64,000 bases of DNA from Spodoptera frugiperda (GCF_023101765.2 NC_064216.1:3438501-3502500), one strand, 5' to 3'. Shown: positions 1-19,603, numbered from the stretch's first letter. Notes: generated by a model from the sequence alone, not told the origin. Program-made: numbers and translations.

Positions 1-125
1 TATAAGTTTGACGTGTCTGTCTGTCTGTCTGTCTGTCTGTGGCATCGTAACTCCCGAACGGATGCAGTGATTTCAATTTAGTTTTTTTCGTATTAAAGGG
101 GACTTATGTACGAGTGTTCTTAGAT

Positions 126-428
126 GACTTGACTGCCTCGTTGGCCGAGTGGTTGCAAGTGCGACTGCCGGGCAAGGGGTCTCGGGTTCGATTCCCGGGT
201 CGGGCGAAGTATTACTGGGCTTTTTTCGGTTTTTCGAAATTTCTCAGTGGTAGCACGGAGTCTGGAAATGTGCCCGGTATATGGCAATAGGCTCACCACC
301 TATTACATGGGACTTACAACATAAATTGTGAAAAGTGGGTGTACACAGTGGCATTACGTGCCATAATGTGCACCTCTGCCTACCCCTTCGGGGATTGAAG
401 GCGTGAAGATATGTATGTATGTATGTAT
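126..428 (+). mobile_element. tRNA-derived SINE (family 1), full length
   Basis: The head carries a pol III A box (TTGGCCGAGTGG) and B box (GGGTTCGATTCCC), followed by a conserved body and a (atgt)n tail. The copy is flanked by a 10-bp target-site duplication GTTCTTAGAT at 116-125 and 429-438. Related copies lie at 29590-29877 (minus), 58684-58968 (minus) and 49873-50073 (plus, internally deleted). The tRNA-like head is not a functional tRNA gene: no acceptor stem can be closed. Confidence 0.85.
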
Positions 429-823
429 GTTCTTAGATATGTTTGATGAAAATCGGTTGAGCCGTTTTAAAGTTATGGGCGGTGAAAGTAACGTAAGCGG
501 GAGATTAACCGAAGGTCTGCAAATATACTGGGATGGGGACTCAAATGAAACCGCACTGAAAGAAAATATTGAAAAATAGCATTTTTTCTTATTAACAAAA
601 ATAAAAAATAAAATAAAAAAAATTATAAAAAAAATTAAAAAATTAAAAATAAAATATATTTTTTTATAAAATACAAAAATGTAAAACCTGCACCAATGTA
701 ATCTTTAGCCTACTTATAGAAACAAAAACTAGTAACTAATAAGTAAAAAAAAAATCAAAGCGAACGAGCTTGACCTTGAATGTAATCTTTACCTTAACAA
801 GAATTGAAATTATAGTAAGTACA

Positions 824-2150
824 GTAGAGTCCGTTTATAATGACATCGAAAGGAATTGACAAACACGTCATAATAAGCGGACGTCATACAAAGCGTTATG
901 TATAAATGAAAATCTTTTTTATGTAAATATGTATGTATTAAGTATTTTAATACAGAAACATAGTATATTTGCATATGTGTAAGACCATATTAAATCAAAA
1001 TCAAAATTGCACGTAATCAGCAGATTATTATAATAACACATACAAGTGTATTTTTTATTGTAAGTAATCTGTAATTTTTGTCTGCTTTTGTTTCTTCCTT
1101 TTATTGTAAAAACAGACTCTCACACTATTGTGTATAGAAGACATAGCTATGGTCAAATTATCATTTTCAATATTGCTGTGGACAAATCGAATGACCAACG
1201 CCAAATTCCTTCGCGAGACATGAGTTAGATTCTCCATTTTCTAATCTGCAGATTATTGCACCTTTCTCCCCAATTGTAAATGCTTTGCGACGTTGAGATG
1301 ACATTTTTTCCACAATAACAAACGAAAAAACAATGCGTAACCTTCAACTGTCAATTACTCACTGAGATTCAAAACAAAAACTAGGCACGTGCCGAACGTC
1401 GTCGGGAATTAACGAACATTATTGAAGGTAAAGAATCGTGCCGGTCATTATAACCGGACATAATTTATTAAAAATGGGTCATATAAGTGGGGAAGTTGCA
1501 TGAAGTCTTCTCGTCAAAAATCCCGCAGTGTCTGAAGACCAGGATGTACAACCAGTGTGTGTTGCCAGTGATGACGTACGGTACCGAGACATGGTCCCTA
1601 ACTGCTGGCCTTTTAGAAAGGCTCAGAGTCGCCCAGCGCGCGATGGAGAGAGCTATGCTCGGAGTATCTTTGCGCGACAAAATCCGAAATATGGAAATTC
1701 GCCAAAGAACAAGAGTTACAGACATAGCTCTCAAAATATGCAGGCTGAAGTGGCAATGGGCAGGCCACGTCGCTCGGAGGACTGATGGCCGCTGGGCCAG
1801 GAAGGTGACTGAGTGGCGACCGCGGACCGGAAGACGCAGCGTGGGCAGACCTCCCACTAGGTGGACCGACGACATCGTCAGAGTGGCGGGGAGCCAGTGG
1901 ATGCAGGTGGCGGCTTGTCGTTCTACGTGGAGGACCAAGGGGGAGGCCTTTGTTCAGCAGTGGACGTCTCTCGGCTGATGATGATGATGATGATGATGGG
2001 TCATATAAAGCGGCATGTCACTGTAAGGGAAGTCATTATATCCGACTTTTTTATAAAGAATTTTATATGAAAACCAAACTTCGTCATGCAATTACGTTAT
2101 AATAACCGGTTGGTCAATATAGGCGGAGTCATAATAAACGGATTCTTCTG
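824..2150 (-). mobile_element. pogo/Tigger-like DNA transposon, internally deleted, interrupted by an RTE LINE
   Basis: The ends are inverted repeats starting CAGTAGAGTCCGTTTAT on the left and, read inward from the right, CAGAAGAATCCGTTTAT, each flanked by TA, as expected for Tc1/mariner-pogo elements. On the minus strand an ATG at 1304 opens a reading frame beginning MSSQRRKAFTIGEKGAII and continuing through CLAKEFGVGHS, which resembles the CENP-B-type helix-turn-helix of pogo/Tigger transposases. Stops follow, and then a piece ending KQTKITDYLQ near 1058, like the transposase C-terminus. The catalytic DDE core is missing, so this is a non-autonomous deletion derivative. The LINE at 1487-1997 inserted later. 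Confidence 0.72.
1487..1997 (+). mobile_element. 5'-truncated RTE-type LINE, 3' end of the reverse transcriptase ORF
   Basis: An open frame of 163 codons (1487-1978) carries the end-of-ORF signature of insect RTE-like retrotransposons: VMTYGTETWSL, LKWQWAGHVARRTDGRW, GRRSVGRPPTRWTDD, then a short end before a (atg)n tail at 1978-1997. The insert is bounded by an 11-bp target-site duplication GGGTCATATAA at 1476-1486 and 1998-2008. The frame is uninterrupted, so the insertion is probably recent. Only the C-terminal part is present; it is not mobile by itself. Confidence 0.85.
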
Positions 2151-2521
2151 TATATGTAATATACTAAGCCTAACTTAACCTAACCTACCTATAAAAAGTA
2201 TGAAATAAAAAATTAAATTAAAAATTTAAAAAACCCCCGACACAAAAACTTAATTTCCCTTTAAAAAGTAAAAAATAATAAAAGAACTTAATCTTAAAGT
2301 ACCTAAGAATGTACTAATAATTCTAAAAAAATACGTCGCGTTGGGGGGGACCGCTCCTAATTATTTCTTAATTTGTTTATTAATTATTTATTAATTTGTT
2401 ATTGAAATTTCAACTGTACATTGATTTATGTTAAGTTTTAATTTTGATTATCACACAGTATTTGAACATTTTTCTTAGCAATGTTTAGTATTTAAATAAT
2501 AATTTTAATATTCTTTCTCAG

Positions 2522-10214
<7,693 letters not shown>

Positions 10215-10367
10215 CAGTCCGGAAGGGATAGTGTATACAGGCAAAGACGTAGGCTTGGACATTACGTACGTCGGTTTTTTAAGCCGTTTTCTATGTAAAA
10301 TATTAGTTACTGCAGGTTGTTAACTCTTTTGGTTCATATTGAAACTGTTTTACTAGTATATGATTAG

Positions 10368-10536
10368 CATTCTGGACCACTTTTCGCTCGGCGAATTGCC
10401 TTCGCTCCGGTGGTCCAGAATGCCCAATAGTGAATGGTCAAATCGGATGTTTATTGCGTAAAACAGTTTAAGTAATAATGACAAATATTTGCGTTACTAA
10501 AATTAACCTAGTCGACCATTCACGATTGGGCATTCA
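10368..10536. repeat. Nested foldback element
   Basis: An inner hairpin pairs ATTCTGGACCAC with GTGGTCCAGAAT around 10371-10421. An outer pair, GCCCAATAGTGAATGGTC and GACCATTCACGATTGGGC, spans about 10422-10534. This is a MITE-like palindrome downstream of the gp210 stop codon. Confidence 0.65.
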
Positions 10537-11593
10537 GGTAAACAGGCTCTAATAGTATTTGTTCCAAATTGTTATTAACTACTTCTATCAAGACAAAACA
10601 GTAGTTTCTTACTTTTCGGTACTTCACTGTTTCTTACCTTTCATATAATTCTACAATCTTTTGTTTATTCTATGTGTTGTTTTAAAAGTGTCTCTGTTGT
10701 GACTGTGTAAAAATCGACTAAGATAATCGACCTATCGACTAAGATGTCTAGCCTGTCGGGACTTTGAATCTGATAAAGGATATTGTTTCGCCGTATCGGT
10801 GTATTGTGTAAATTTGAACTAGATAGAGTGATGTCTAAAGCATGGTTGTGAGCATTATAAATGATGTCATATTCGCCCTTTTCATTGATTATAAGGTTCC
10901 TTATGAGTATGAGTCAATAGGTAACCTTTAGTCAATGATGGTAAGTATGTATGTATGTTTGTGTAGTGAAACAAAGTGAGACTAGATAATGACGAGTCAC
11001 TAAATGTGTTACTTATTAACATCCTATATACAAGATAATATTGTCAATGAAAATTGAACTTAATTGTCTCGTCTCATTAAGTTTATTTTACAGTTTAAAC
11101 ATAGTCGTAATATAAACCGTAGATTAATATAACGTCTTTTGTAAATTGAGTTTCAAGCAAATAGTATTAATTTAAATGGAGAATAACTTGCTAGAACTTG
11201 ATTATAAATAGATACTTATTTTCCTTGAAAGTAATGCAAAAATTCAAACTATATTCCTTTTTATACCACAGTTTATAAATAAATAAGATAAAAGAAAACA
11301 CTAATTTATTTGTATTAGCATTTATTGTTACAAAGTTGTGCTTCACTTAAAACTTAGTTAAATTAAGATCAAGAATCAAATTTCAAAATTGACATGAAAA
11401 TCGTTATTTAGGAAAGATACCAAAGTATCGTAATGTGTTTTCGATTTAATAATTGGTTGGTTTCTGTTGTATGACATATTGGATCGTTAATAAATTCGTT
11501 ATGATTATGATATTACGTGTTATTGGTGTTGGTACTCAAAGGACTAATATTAAATCGATATTGATCGATATTCTTGAAAGAAGAATTAAAGTA

Positions 11594-11771
11594 CGCGTCC
11601 ACAGGCCCGCATCGCACGCAACGAATTTTAGTTTGTCTTGTATAGAAACTCATACAACTGCGTCCACTGATCCGCATCGTACCGACCGCTCGTCGGCTAT
11701 GCCTACAATACATGCGATGCGTACGGATGACGTCATACGGTATGTGTACGATGCGGGCCTGTGGACGCTTA
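11594..11771. mobile_element. Palindromic MITE, single copy in window
   Basis: Terminal inverted repeats GCGTCCACAGGCCCGCATCG and CGATGCGGGCCTGTGGACGC match exactly over 20 bases. The interior has short reading frames on both strands that look accidental. Confidence 0.8.
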
Positions 11772-12489
11772 CCTTTAAACATAATCGTCGGTCGATCGGA
11801 CAAGTCTATAATGTATGGGAGTCTTAACAGCTTTGCTTATAAAGTAAAAGTTCTTGAAAATAGATGCGTATAGATTTTTTTATAGGATCTGATTCAAACA
11901 GTACTATCATTCCTAAACATGTCTTTAAAATGTATGTTTTTAATTACTGGCAGCCAAAACAAAATGGTCAATGAAATTGTGTGCCAAAGAGGTTCATTGG
12001 ATCTTTTACAGTAAAATATTTAATTTAAATATACAGCTTTACTCATTTGTATGAGTTCCGTGTGACTTGAAACTAGTTGAGCCATTCTCGTACGTAAGTG
12101 ACTCGTATATTTTAATTAGGTTTAAATATTCTCCACGAAAAAAGAAACATTGACGATAGACAGAAGTCTAATATAAAATTATTTACTTTTCTCCATAATC
12201 GCATTTCTCTCGCTTACTTAAAATAGTGATAACTAGGTGTAAAAGAAATGTAAATACAATTTGTAAATAAGATCTCAAAGAACTAGATTTAGTAGTTTTA
12301 TATGATTGTATTCGCATTTCAATGCAGTTAACGTTTTTGTTACGTATTGTAAATACAAACACATGTTTTTGTTACAAAAGGAACTCTAAGTCATTTTTAT
12401 TAAAAGTCAAATTTGTTTGAGTATGGAAAACTAAAAAGATGTGTTTGTACCTGTACACGGTATGGGGTTATGGAGCTTGTGATGTGTGA

Positions 12490-12495
12490 AATAAA
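12490..12495 (+). terminator. Candidate poly(A) signal for gp210
   Basis: AATAAA followed by a T-rich stretch, about 2.3 kb past the gp210 stop codon. An earlier signal could be used instead. Confidence 0.35.
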
Positions 12496-12519
12496 GTATT
12501 TTTATAAATTTAACATGTT

Positions 12520-13262
12520 GTTTTTATTTACTTTTTTATTATACATACTGCTACTATCAATATACAGTAATGGTAAAACGAGGTGAATAGAATTCAAACG
12601 GTGAATAGATATGTTAGAACATTTTCCCAAAATTTATTTCACCCCTCTTCTGTGTCTATTTACCCTTCGAATTGTATTCGGTATATAACAATATACATGT
12701 ATACCTTGTTGCGTAAAAGAAATATTTGAATAATTTCGTTTCTTTCTAGACAAGACAAAATTTTATGTTATTTTTTATTCATAGACAATGTTAAAATAGA
12801 CTCGCGATTCCGCCATTATGAAATACAGTAATGGCTGGCAAATATCCAAAAACAAAAAAAAAAGAATTCAATTCTACTGAATATTCTTTTTTCTTCTATT
12901 GAATATTATCTACAAACTACTAGTACCATTTAAGTTGGGTTACGCGCAATTAAAGCGTGCATAGAAGAATAATGTACTTATTGCTAAACTAAATAAAGTA
13001 AAAATAAATATGTAGGCCTACATTTAGGTAGGTAGGTAGTAAGTAGGTAACATACCTACTGATACAACAAAAGAGCGATGATGATTATGAATGCTATCTC
13101 TTTAAATCAGACCTGCTTACACTATCACTATAAAACAATTAAAGAACTGAATCGATTTTGCAGAAATTTGTCACAGCAAAAATAAATTTGAAATGTGATG
13201 GACAAAAATTAATTTCTGCAACTTGAATCACAGGTTACCTAAAACTAGTCTTTAGATGTATA
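12520..13262. other. Intergenic A/T-rich DNA between convergent genes
   Basis: No exon, repeat ends or RNA gene recognised. Contains a short (taggtagg)n-like run near 13020-13060. Confidence 0.5.
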
Positions 13263-13268
13263 TTTATT
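13263..13268 (-). terminator. Candidate poly(A) signal for OSCP1
   Basis: TTTATT on the plus strand (AATAAA on the minus strand), about 235 bases after the OSCP1 stop codon. Confidence 0.5.
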
Positions 13269-13500
13269 GATTTAGGTTTGCAATATTACATGATATAGTA
13301 CGTATTTCGATAATGTGTGAATAAATTAATTAAAACAAATACCTACCTACCTGTATTCGATCAGGTAATTTTTAAATCAATAACCATGTTCATCAATAAC
13401 TCAGTCAGTGTTGCCAGCTTTATCCAGTCATAGTTTCCAATTTTACCGGGAAAAGTTATTTCTACCCTTTTCCTCCTTTCCTTCCTCTTCCTTTTCATCT

Positions 13501-14530
13501 CTACATTGAATCTCCTGGTATGTCCAGCATGTCTAACAGGTCCTCTTGTGGAGACTTTGGAATGTCAGGAATAAAAGTCAGGTCTGCGTTCTTAATTTTA
13601 ACATTCGTATCAATAGTTTCAAATTGAATATCTCTGGGTATTTCCAAGGTTTTCTTTCTTGAACTTGTATCTCCGAATTCAATGGGTAATTGTAACTCAA
13701 TTTTATTTTTAGAATGAACTTTTTCTATTGTTGCTAAGAGACAGTTAATTTCATTTGTATCAGCACTTCGGCTTTCAAAGTCTTCAATAGGATTCTTCTT
13801 GCTATCGTATTTGTAAATATTCTCACCAAGATTATGTAAAATATTCGTACTTATTGTAGATGGTAAATTAAACGATCCATCTTTTCTTTGTAATCCCAAC
13901 CTTAAAAGCACAGATATTTTAGCATGATATTCTGAGAACCAAAGTAAAAGTGTATTGCTTAGACCTTTATAGTCATCATCAGTAAATTGGTGAGCTAAAT
14001 TTTCAAATCTTCTCATTACTTGTTCAATAATGCATTTGGGGAAAAATACTGGCATCAACATGGCAACACTGCGCAGATGGCGGCGGGTGATGTCGAAAAT
14101 ATTTTGATTCGTCGCTGCAGACAATTGCCATTTGAAGATCATCGTCATAAGATCCCATAGTTTGCTCATTGAATAATCATCCAGTTTCATTATTGAGGAG
14201 GCGGATATATCTTGCAGTAGTTGTTTCATTAGGGAGTGAGTGGCCACCGGTTGTGGCGTAAATAATTCGTCTAGCAGCTTAGGGTGGAAAAGCACAGTAA
14301 CTACATCGGTGAGTACTGAAAATAAATGAATTTAAATGTTTATCAATTGTTGCCAATATGTATTTATTTTTTTCTAAAATAACTTATAGGTTATAAGCAG
14401 TAAATACTAAGAACTCACCTTTTTCAGACTTGTCCAAAGAAATATTCTGCGCTTTCAAGCGCTGGTCTATTACAAACACCATTTCACAGCCCAAGTTAAT
14501 AGCTATAAAGGGCGTCGCGAAGTGTGACAT
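13501..14530 (-). CDS. OSCP1: Organic solute carrier partner 1 (OSCP1/NOR1 family), two exons, 308 residues
   Basis: Exon 1 is 14530-14419 and begins ATG with MSHFATPFIAINLGCEM then VFVIDQRLKAQNI; exon 2 is 14315-13501. The donor (gtgagt) and acceptor (ttttcag) join a split Val codon and keep one frame to the stop at 13501. Family signatures seen: the N-terminal GCEM-x-(V/Y)-(F/I)-ID-QRL segment, then LFTPQ, then ASSIMKLDDYSMSKLWDLM. OSCP1 proteins have about 380 residues in vertebrates, so this copy is shorter at its C-terminus. Their biochemical role is poorly settled: reported links are to organic-solute uptake in mammals and to cilia and flagella in other groups. The start codon is 65 bp from that of the divergent SMYD4-like gene. 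Confidence 0.85.
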
Positions 14531-14595
14531 TGTAACAACACAGCACAGCACAGCACAGTTTCAGGAATATTAATGAAACACTGAAATAATCAATA
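14531..14595. promoter_or_regulatory. Probable bidirectional promoter of OSCP1 and SMYD4
   Basis: Only 65 bp separate the two divergent start codons, so both transcripts must start inside or overlap each other. The gap contains a short (cacag)n tandem run around 14539-14562 and no TATA box at a usable distance. Transcription start sites cannot be placed from sequence alone. Confidence 0.6.
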
Positions 14596-17214
14596 ATGTT
14601 TCCAGACCACCATATCGACTTAACTATAGATATTATTTATAAACAAGTACTGGACGACCTAACGAAAGATAAAAAGATTAGAAAGGTTTCCCATGAGCTT
14701 ATGAGTTTGGAAACCAATGAAAAGAGAGTAATGTATGTGTATGCTATCTTGAAAGGATATGATCTTATACCACTTCTTATTAAAGAAGACAAGTGTTCTC
14801 GAAAGTCTGACCACTACCGTAACCTTGGCAACGCTTTGTATCAACGGAAACATTTGTCCATGGCCTGGCAACATTATAATTTGGCTTTGATGTATGCCCC
14901 TTTGCCTATTTTCCCATCTTACTGTTTTGTCTTAGCCATAGCTAATAGATCCGCAATATTGGCAGCTTGGAATAAACATGAAGAATGCATTTCTGATATT
15001 GAAACTGTGTTTAAATATGAGTATCCAGATTCCATAAGGGATAAGTTATTAAAGCGGAAGAAGATCTGTGAGGAAGCTTTAAAAGGAAAACAAGAACCTA
15101 ACACTGAAGAAGTGGATCAGAAGGCCAATGAGATTTTCAGTTTCAAGGTGCCCAACAATGAAAAGTATATTGCTGCAAGCTCTAAGCTGACAGTTAAATA
15201 TACACCAGAATTGGGAAGACATGTAATTGCCAATGAGGATATTGAAGTTGGTGAAGTACTAGTTCAAGAAGATCCATTTGTACAAGTGCTATTGAAGTCA
15301 CAGTATACTATCTCATGTGCTCACTGCTTCTCAAGGAAATATAATTTGAAGCCCTGCCCATATTGTGTGCTTGTCTTGTACTGTACCGAGGAATGCAGCG
15401 CTACAGCCTGGGAACAATACCATAAATATGAGTGTCCTGTTGGACCATATCTATACAAAGCAAATTTCACTAAATTGGAACTGCTTGCTCTGCGCACCAC
15501 TATACTGGCTAAGACACGTCATGCAAATAGTGAAGCTTTGTTTAAGACGCTGGCTGATGCAGACTCGTGTGACAATAAGGAAGATGTAGGATGCCAGAAA
15601 GTGGCTGGCAAGATGATTTATTCTTCAAAGTATTACTCTTCTATACATACTCTAGCCACAAACGCCTCTAAACGGGATATCTCAGATATTTTCCAAAAAT
15701 GTGTGAGTGCTGCAATTCTTGTGCACATCTTGGCTGTGACAAATTTTATCAAGACGGATAATGATGAGGAACGTAAGAAATTGAAGTCTTTCATTGCTGA
15801 TAATGTGCTTCGTCACCTTATGACTGCGCCCACGAACATGCATGGCATATCCACTAATGTAGAGAATGATAATGGAAATGCGGAAGAGGAGTATAGCATT
15901 GCAAGTGGAGCCTATGCATTCTTAAGCTTGATAAACCATTCATGTGCACCAAATGTGATAAGATACACTAAATTGGGCACATCTCGCACAACTCTGTTTG
16001 CTATCAGACCAATCAAAAAAGGATCACAACTGTTTGACAATTATGGGTAAGTTTTATTATTTAAAATGATTGTCAGAATTGTGTATGCTTATTCGGTCAT
16101 ATAATTCAATAATGATCTTAAATAGTGCCTAATTGTTGTTTTACCAAAATTGGCCTAAATAATTTTTGAACAGTTCAGATATTGAATTATATGAGATAGA
16201 TTTCAGAAACTAAAAGCATGTATGCATGGTTTTAACTATTAACCTCTTACTAACAATATATTGCATGTTAGTGTAACATATTTGTAGTTAGTAGTTAGAT
16301 TTGTTAACATGAAATATGATTACCATGCCTACTAATACTGCAACACTCGTGTAATTAAACCTAGGTGCTTCGAGCTGGTCCGTGATGATGAGCAGCTGAG
16401 GTCCAATGTTATTCTGGAATTGGAACCGAGTGAAGAGATTGGCCTGCAAATCATGCATGCAACAGAATACGATGACTTGGAGATAAAGTAGACATTTTTA
16501 AGAGCTTATTTAATTAAGTGTCTATATTTAAGTTTTTAAGTCACAAGAAAACAATTATTATCCTATTGTAGAGTTAACTAATTTTGTAAAACTAATAATA
16601 CTATATATATACCATTAACATGCTGTAGTCTAATATCTAACTGAATGGAAATACTAACATTTACTAATACTTAATATTAATACTTTACTAATACAATATA
16701 ATAATGAATTAATTTGTTATTTTGCAATTTAACAAAAATTCTAATACAAGTTATAATTTTTTCCAGAGCACATCATGCACTTACTGACAGGCAGGCTCGG
16801 CATGCCATTTTACTTTCTCAATACAAATTCACTTGCGTTTGTGAAGCTTGCGTCTATGACTGGCCGAAGTATCTGGACTTGCCTCCTGCGAAGAACCTAC
16901 CCCAAGAAGTGGTACAGATGATAAAGAAGCATTTGAGCGATGATATGATTACTTCTCTCCAGAAAGCTGACAAGGAATGTGCTCTGAGGGAGTTCCAGCC
17001 TTTGTGTAAGTTGGCTACGGCTTTAGAACCTTATCTTCCTTGCAAAGAGGCAGCTAATTGTCAGGAGATGTTGAAGCAATGTCTTCAGATACTTGCAGGC
17101 GTGCTCCCCAATGACTTCGCAAAGTCTATTGACTTTGATATTCCTCCAGCTGTGTTGCCTAAACACAATACTAAATTCTTTTCTGGAGAAGGAGCCAAGG
17201 ATCTTGCAAGTTAA
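14596..17214 (+). CDS. SMYD4: SET and MYND domain protein, SMYD4-like, two main exons, 632 residues
   Basis: Putative lysine methyltransferase-family protein. Exon 1 is 14596-16046 and the final exon 16767-17214; the join rebuilds DNYG then AHHALTDRQARHAI, continuing the SET domain. Seen in order: TPR-like helices (about residues 70-140, NLGNALYQRKHLSMAWQHYN); the start of SET (GRHVIANEDIEVGEVL, about 210); a MYND zinc finger with paired Cys (CAHC, CPYC, YCTEEC, HKYEC, about 241-279); the SET core NHSCAPN (about 446); and a post-SET cysteine cluster CVCEAC. The TPR-before-SET order points to the SMYD4 branch. SAM-binding and tyrosine motifs look intact (NHSC, DNYG). An unexplained exon-like block sits in the intron at 16365-16491. 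Confidence 0.87.
16365..16491 (+). CDS. Possible alternative last exon of SMYD4
   Basis: An acceptor (taaacctag) precedes 16365. Joining it to the exon 1 donor at 16046 keeps frame for 41 further codons (starting CFELVRDDEQLRSN, ending EYDDLEIK) to the TAG at 16489-16491. The peptide is acidic and codon-like, unlike the surrounding intron. I do not recognise it. If used, it would cut the protein before the post-SET cysteines. It could instead be a decayed or exapted exon. Confidence 0.3.
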
Positions 17215-18041
17215 ATGTTTTGTCTTGTTTACCTTTTATTTTATGATGCTTTATTTAATTTTTGTGATGTTTTGTGCTAAGCGATTTGTTTTTTTTTTGT
17301 GTCAGTTGATTGTTTTTGTGTGTTGTTTTTGACTGAAGACACTTTTTATTATTTGAGATTTTCATGTAGGGTGATTGTGTACCTAAGTGGAAAGGATTCA
17401 GGAAATAATGATTTGGTATTTACGGTTATTTCCAAACTTCCATCAGTCTTCTTCAAGAGGACATTGATGAAAGTTTGGAAAAGATCATTCATGAAATTTC
17501 GAATACAGCTAAAGTGAAAAATATTTCCACATTTAAAGGTGCACTAATTACCCTTTAAATCCAAAAATAATTGGTCCTTTTTTAAATCCAAATAATTATA
17601 TTACTGGTATAAATATACCAATATAATTTGTATAAATATTTATTTAAATTTTCGCACAAATTTTGGAAATATTTTGCTTTTGCGATTAACATTTTATATT
17701 CATTTTGAATTCTAGTCTTTAAAAGTATTGTAGGGTAAGGTTTTGAGTCGGTTTCTTGAAATGACGAAATTCAGAAGACTAATGATGTAACAGGGATATT
17801 ATAACACATTTTGTGAGATTAAAGAACTGACCTCGGGGATAGGAAAGGGTATGAAAAATATCTGTTAAGTTGGGAGGGGTTTGGAAAAGTAACTTTTATA
17901 GATTTTTTTTAGAAAAACATACGGTTTTGTTATTATAGCTTGAGTTGCAGTGGAATTTTTTTTAGAAAAACGAATTTTTATTGTAACTTGAGTTGCAGTG
18001 CTGGCGAATTAAAATTTAAGTTCATTGGTTGGTTACCTAAT

Positions 18042-18233
18042 AAGCCAAGGATACACTAGGGGATAAATGTCCTGCGACTAAACGTAGCCGGATTTTGATC
18101 GACATGTCTGGCAACATCAACGTTGCTGTGGACATAAGTCGCGCGTTGTCGCCATATATTATTATGTCAGGCGAAATCTGAAGCTTGGACATGTCGTGGG
18201 ACATTAATTGTCACCTAGTGTATCCTTGGCTTT
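18042..18233. mobile_element. Foldback MITE
   Basis: Ends AAGCCAAGGATACACTAGG and CCTAGTGTATCCTTGGCTT are reverse complements; about 190 bp with a partly palindromic interior. Confidence 0.8.
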
Positions 18234-18295
18234 ACAGAGTGCTACCATCTGTTGTTATATATCTTTGATTACTGGTAAACTAATTTTAGTTTACA

Positions 18296-18436
18296 TCCCG
18301 TACGAATTAACTGTGCACCTCCCGCTGTGACGTCATTGGGACGCTGAGGTTGGACTAATGAGCGCTTGCAGGGGGCAGCGTGGGGTGTCTGGGGGGTTGC
18401 ATTTCAGCGGAGTGCACACTTGATTCGTACGAGTTC
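18296..18436. mobile_element. Foldback MITE
   Basis: Inverted ends CCGTACGAATTAACTGTGCAC and GTGCACACTTGATTCGTACG are imperfect, around a GC-rich core of about 100 bp. Confidence 0.65.
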
Positions 18437-19432
18437 TAGATATTGTTTTGAAAATCGTCAGTATTTATTGTATTGATGTTATATCTTTGTCGTACGCCAT
18501 GCCAGATAGTGGCTGGTTCCATGTTTAGATTAGTTTCATGTTAAATCGATGTTTGACGTTTAGTCTTTTACTGTGGATCAGAAAATAGGTTATATATAGT
18601 GTGTCGATAAACTGTCTAGGTTTGCATCGCGAGTTTGTTCATAATAACTTTTAATTCTATCAAGATATTTAACACCTCTACCCAATCGCTTGGCAAAGTT
18701 TTCTTAAAGCGACTTTGTTTGTCATCTCGAGCCATTTTATGGTGTATTAACAGTTATATTTATATACGTAAAGTACTATTGTAGAAGTATTGCAATTTTT
18801 TAAAAATAGATAGACTTTATTTTGTTGGATTGATAAGTGAATTGATGTCAACTTCGTCTGAGTAATTGATAACTTATGAACCAAATTGTGACCTGATTTT
18901 TTAAACACAAAGTAGCTATTATCAAAAATCCAAAAAAGCAGTTTGGTAGTTAAACAAATAAAATAAATGACACTGGTAGTATAGTCGATAACTTTGTATT
19001 GGAGACTCGGTTGCCATCAAGAAGAAAAAGAAATGCCTATCTGTTTTTAGGTATCCTAGTAAAATTGTCCTATGCCTATACTGAATAAATATACATAGAG
19101 GTACCTTACAAAATAGTAATGATGAAAGTTAAATTACTTGAAAAAGAAATTATAATTCTATATCTACACACACAATAAAATATATTTTCTGATCCTCAGT
19201 AATATTTGTTCTAGTGTTAAGTATTTACTCAATCCTAGATATAGTAAAAATATACGTATTTATGTATTGGTGTTGTTTGTGCCATTGAAAATCAGATCAG
19301 GGTTGACATTATAATGTATTGGAATGGAAAGACGGACTCTATAAGGGATTTGGATCAGTTTTATTATACAAAAGAAAAAAACATTTATTGAAAATATTAT
19401 AAGGCTCATGGGGTGAACAGTTTTTAACCTGT

Positions 19433-19603
19433 AAGAGCCCTCGCCCAGGGCGACTTTTTGTAGCGATGCTGTCGCACTTCTGCATGGATACAGTCGCAAA
19501 GTGCAAATAAAAGTAACATGCGTTAGTAGAAATGCTGTCGCGGATTCACTAAATGCGCGACAGTAACGCTACAAAAAGTCGCGATGGGCGAGGGCCCTAA
19601 GTC
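19433..19603. mobile_element. Foldback MITE
   Basis: Inverted ends around AGAGCCCTCGCCCAGGGCGA, then CTTTTTGTAGCG, matched on the right by CGCTACAAAAAGTCGC and GGGCGAGGGCCCT. No ORF of its own. Confidence 0.8.

Larger units (their letters stand above)
1..2521 (+). other. Intron of gp210 filled with transposable elements
   Basis: No gp210 exon is seen here; the acceptor AG at 2520-2521 closes the intron. It contains a (tgtc)n run at its left end, a tRNA-headed SINE (126-428), an A/T-rich low-complexity stretch (about 560-760) and a pogo-like DNA element (about 824-2150) with an RTE LINE fragment inside it. If the gp210 call is right, its upstream exons lie left of the window. Confidence 0.6.
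10215..12500 (+). other. Probable gp210 3' untranslated region and trailer
   Basis: No further ORF is convincing here. The segment holds a nested foldback near 10370-10535 and a GC-rich MITE at 11594-11771. AATAAA hexamers occur at 12490-12495 and within A/T-rich sequence near 11280. The 3' end of gp210 is not determinable by eye; it lies somewhere between these signals and faces the convergent OSCP1 gene. Confidence 0.4.

Noticed and set aside
126..200. tRNA gene
   Set aside because: A and B boxes belong to a SINE head; the copy has a SINE body, tail and target-site duplication.
11453..11827. Protein-coding frame of 124 codons
   Set aside because: It runs across a perfect-ended MITE and has no splice or start context.
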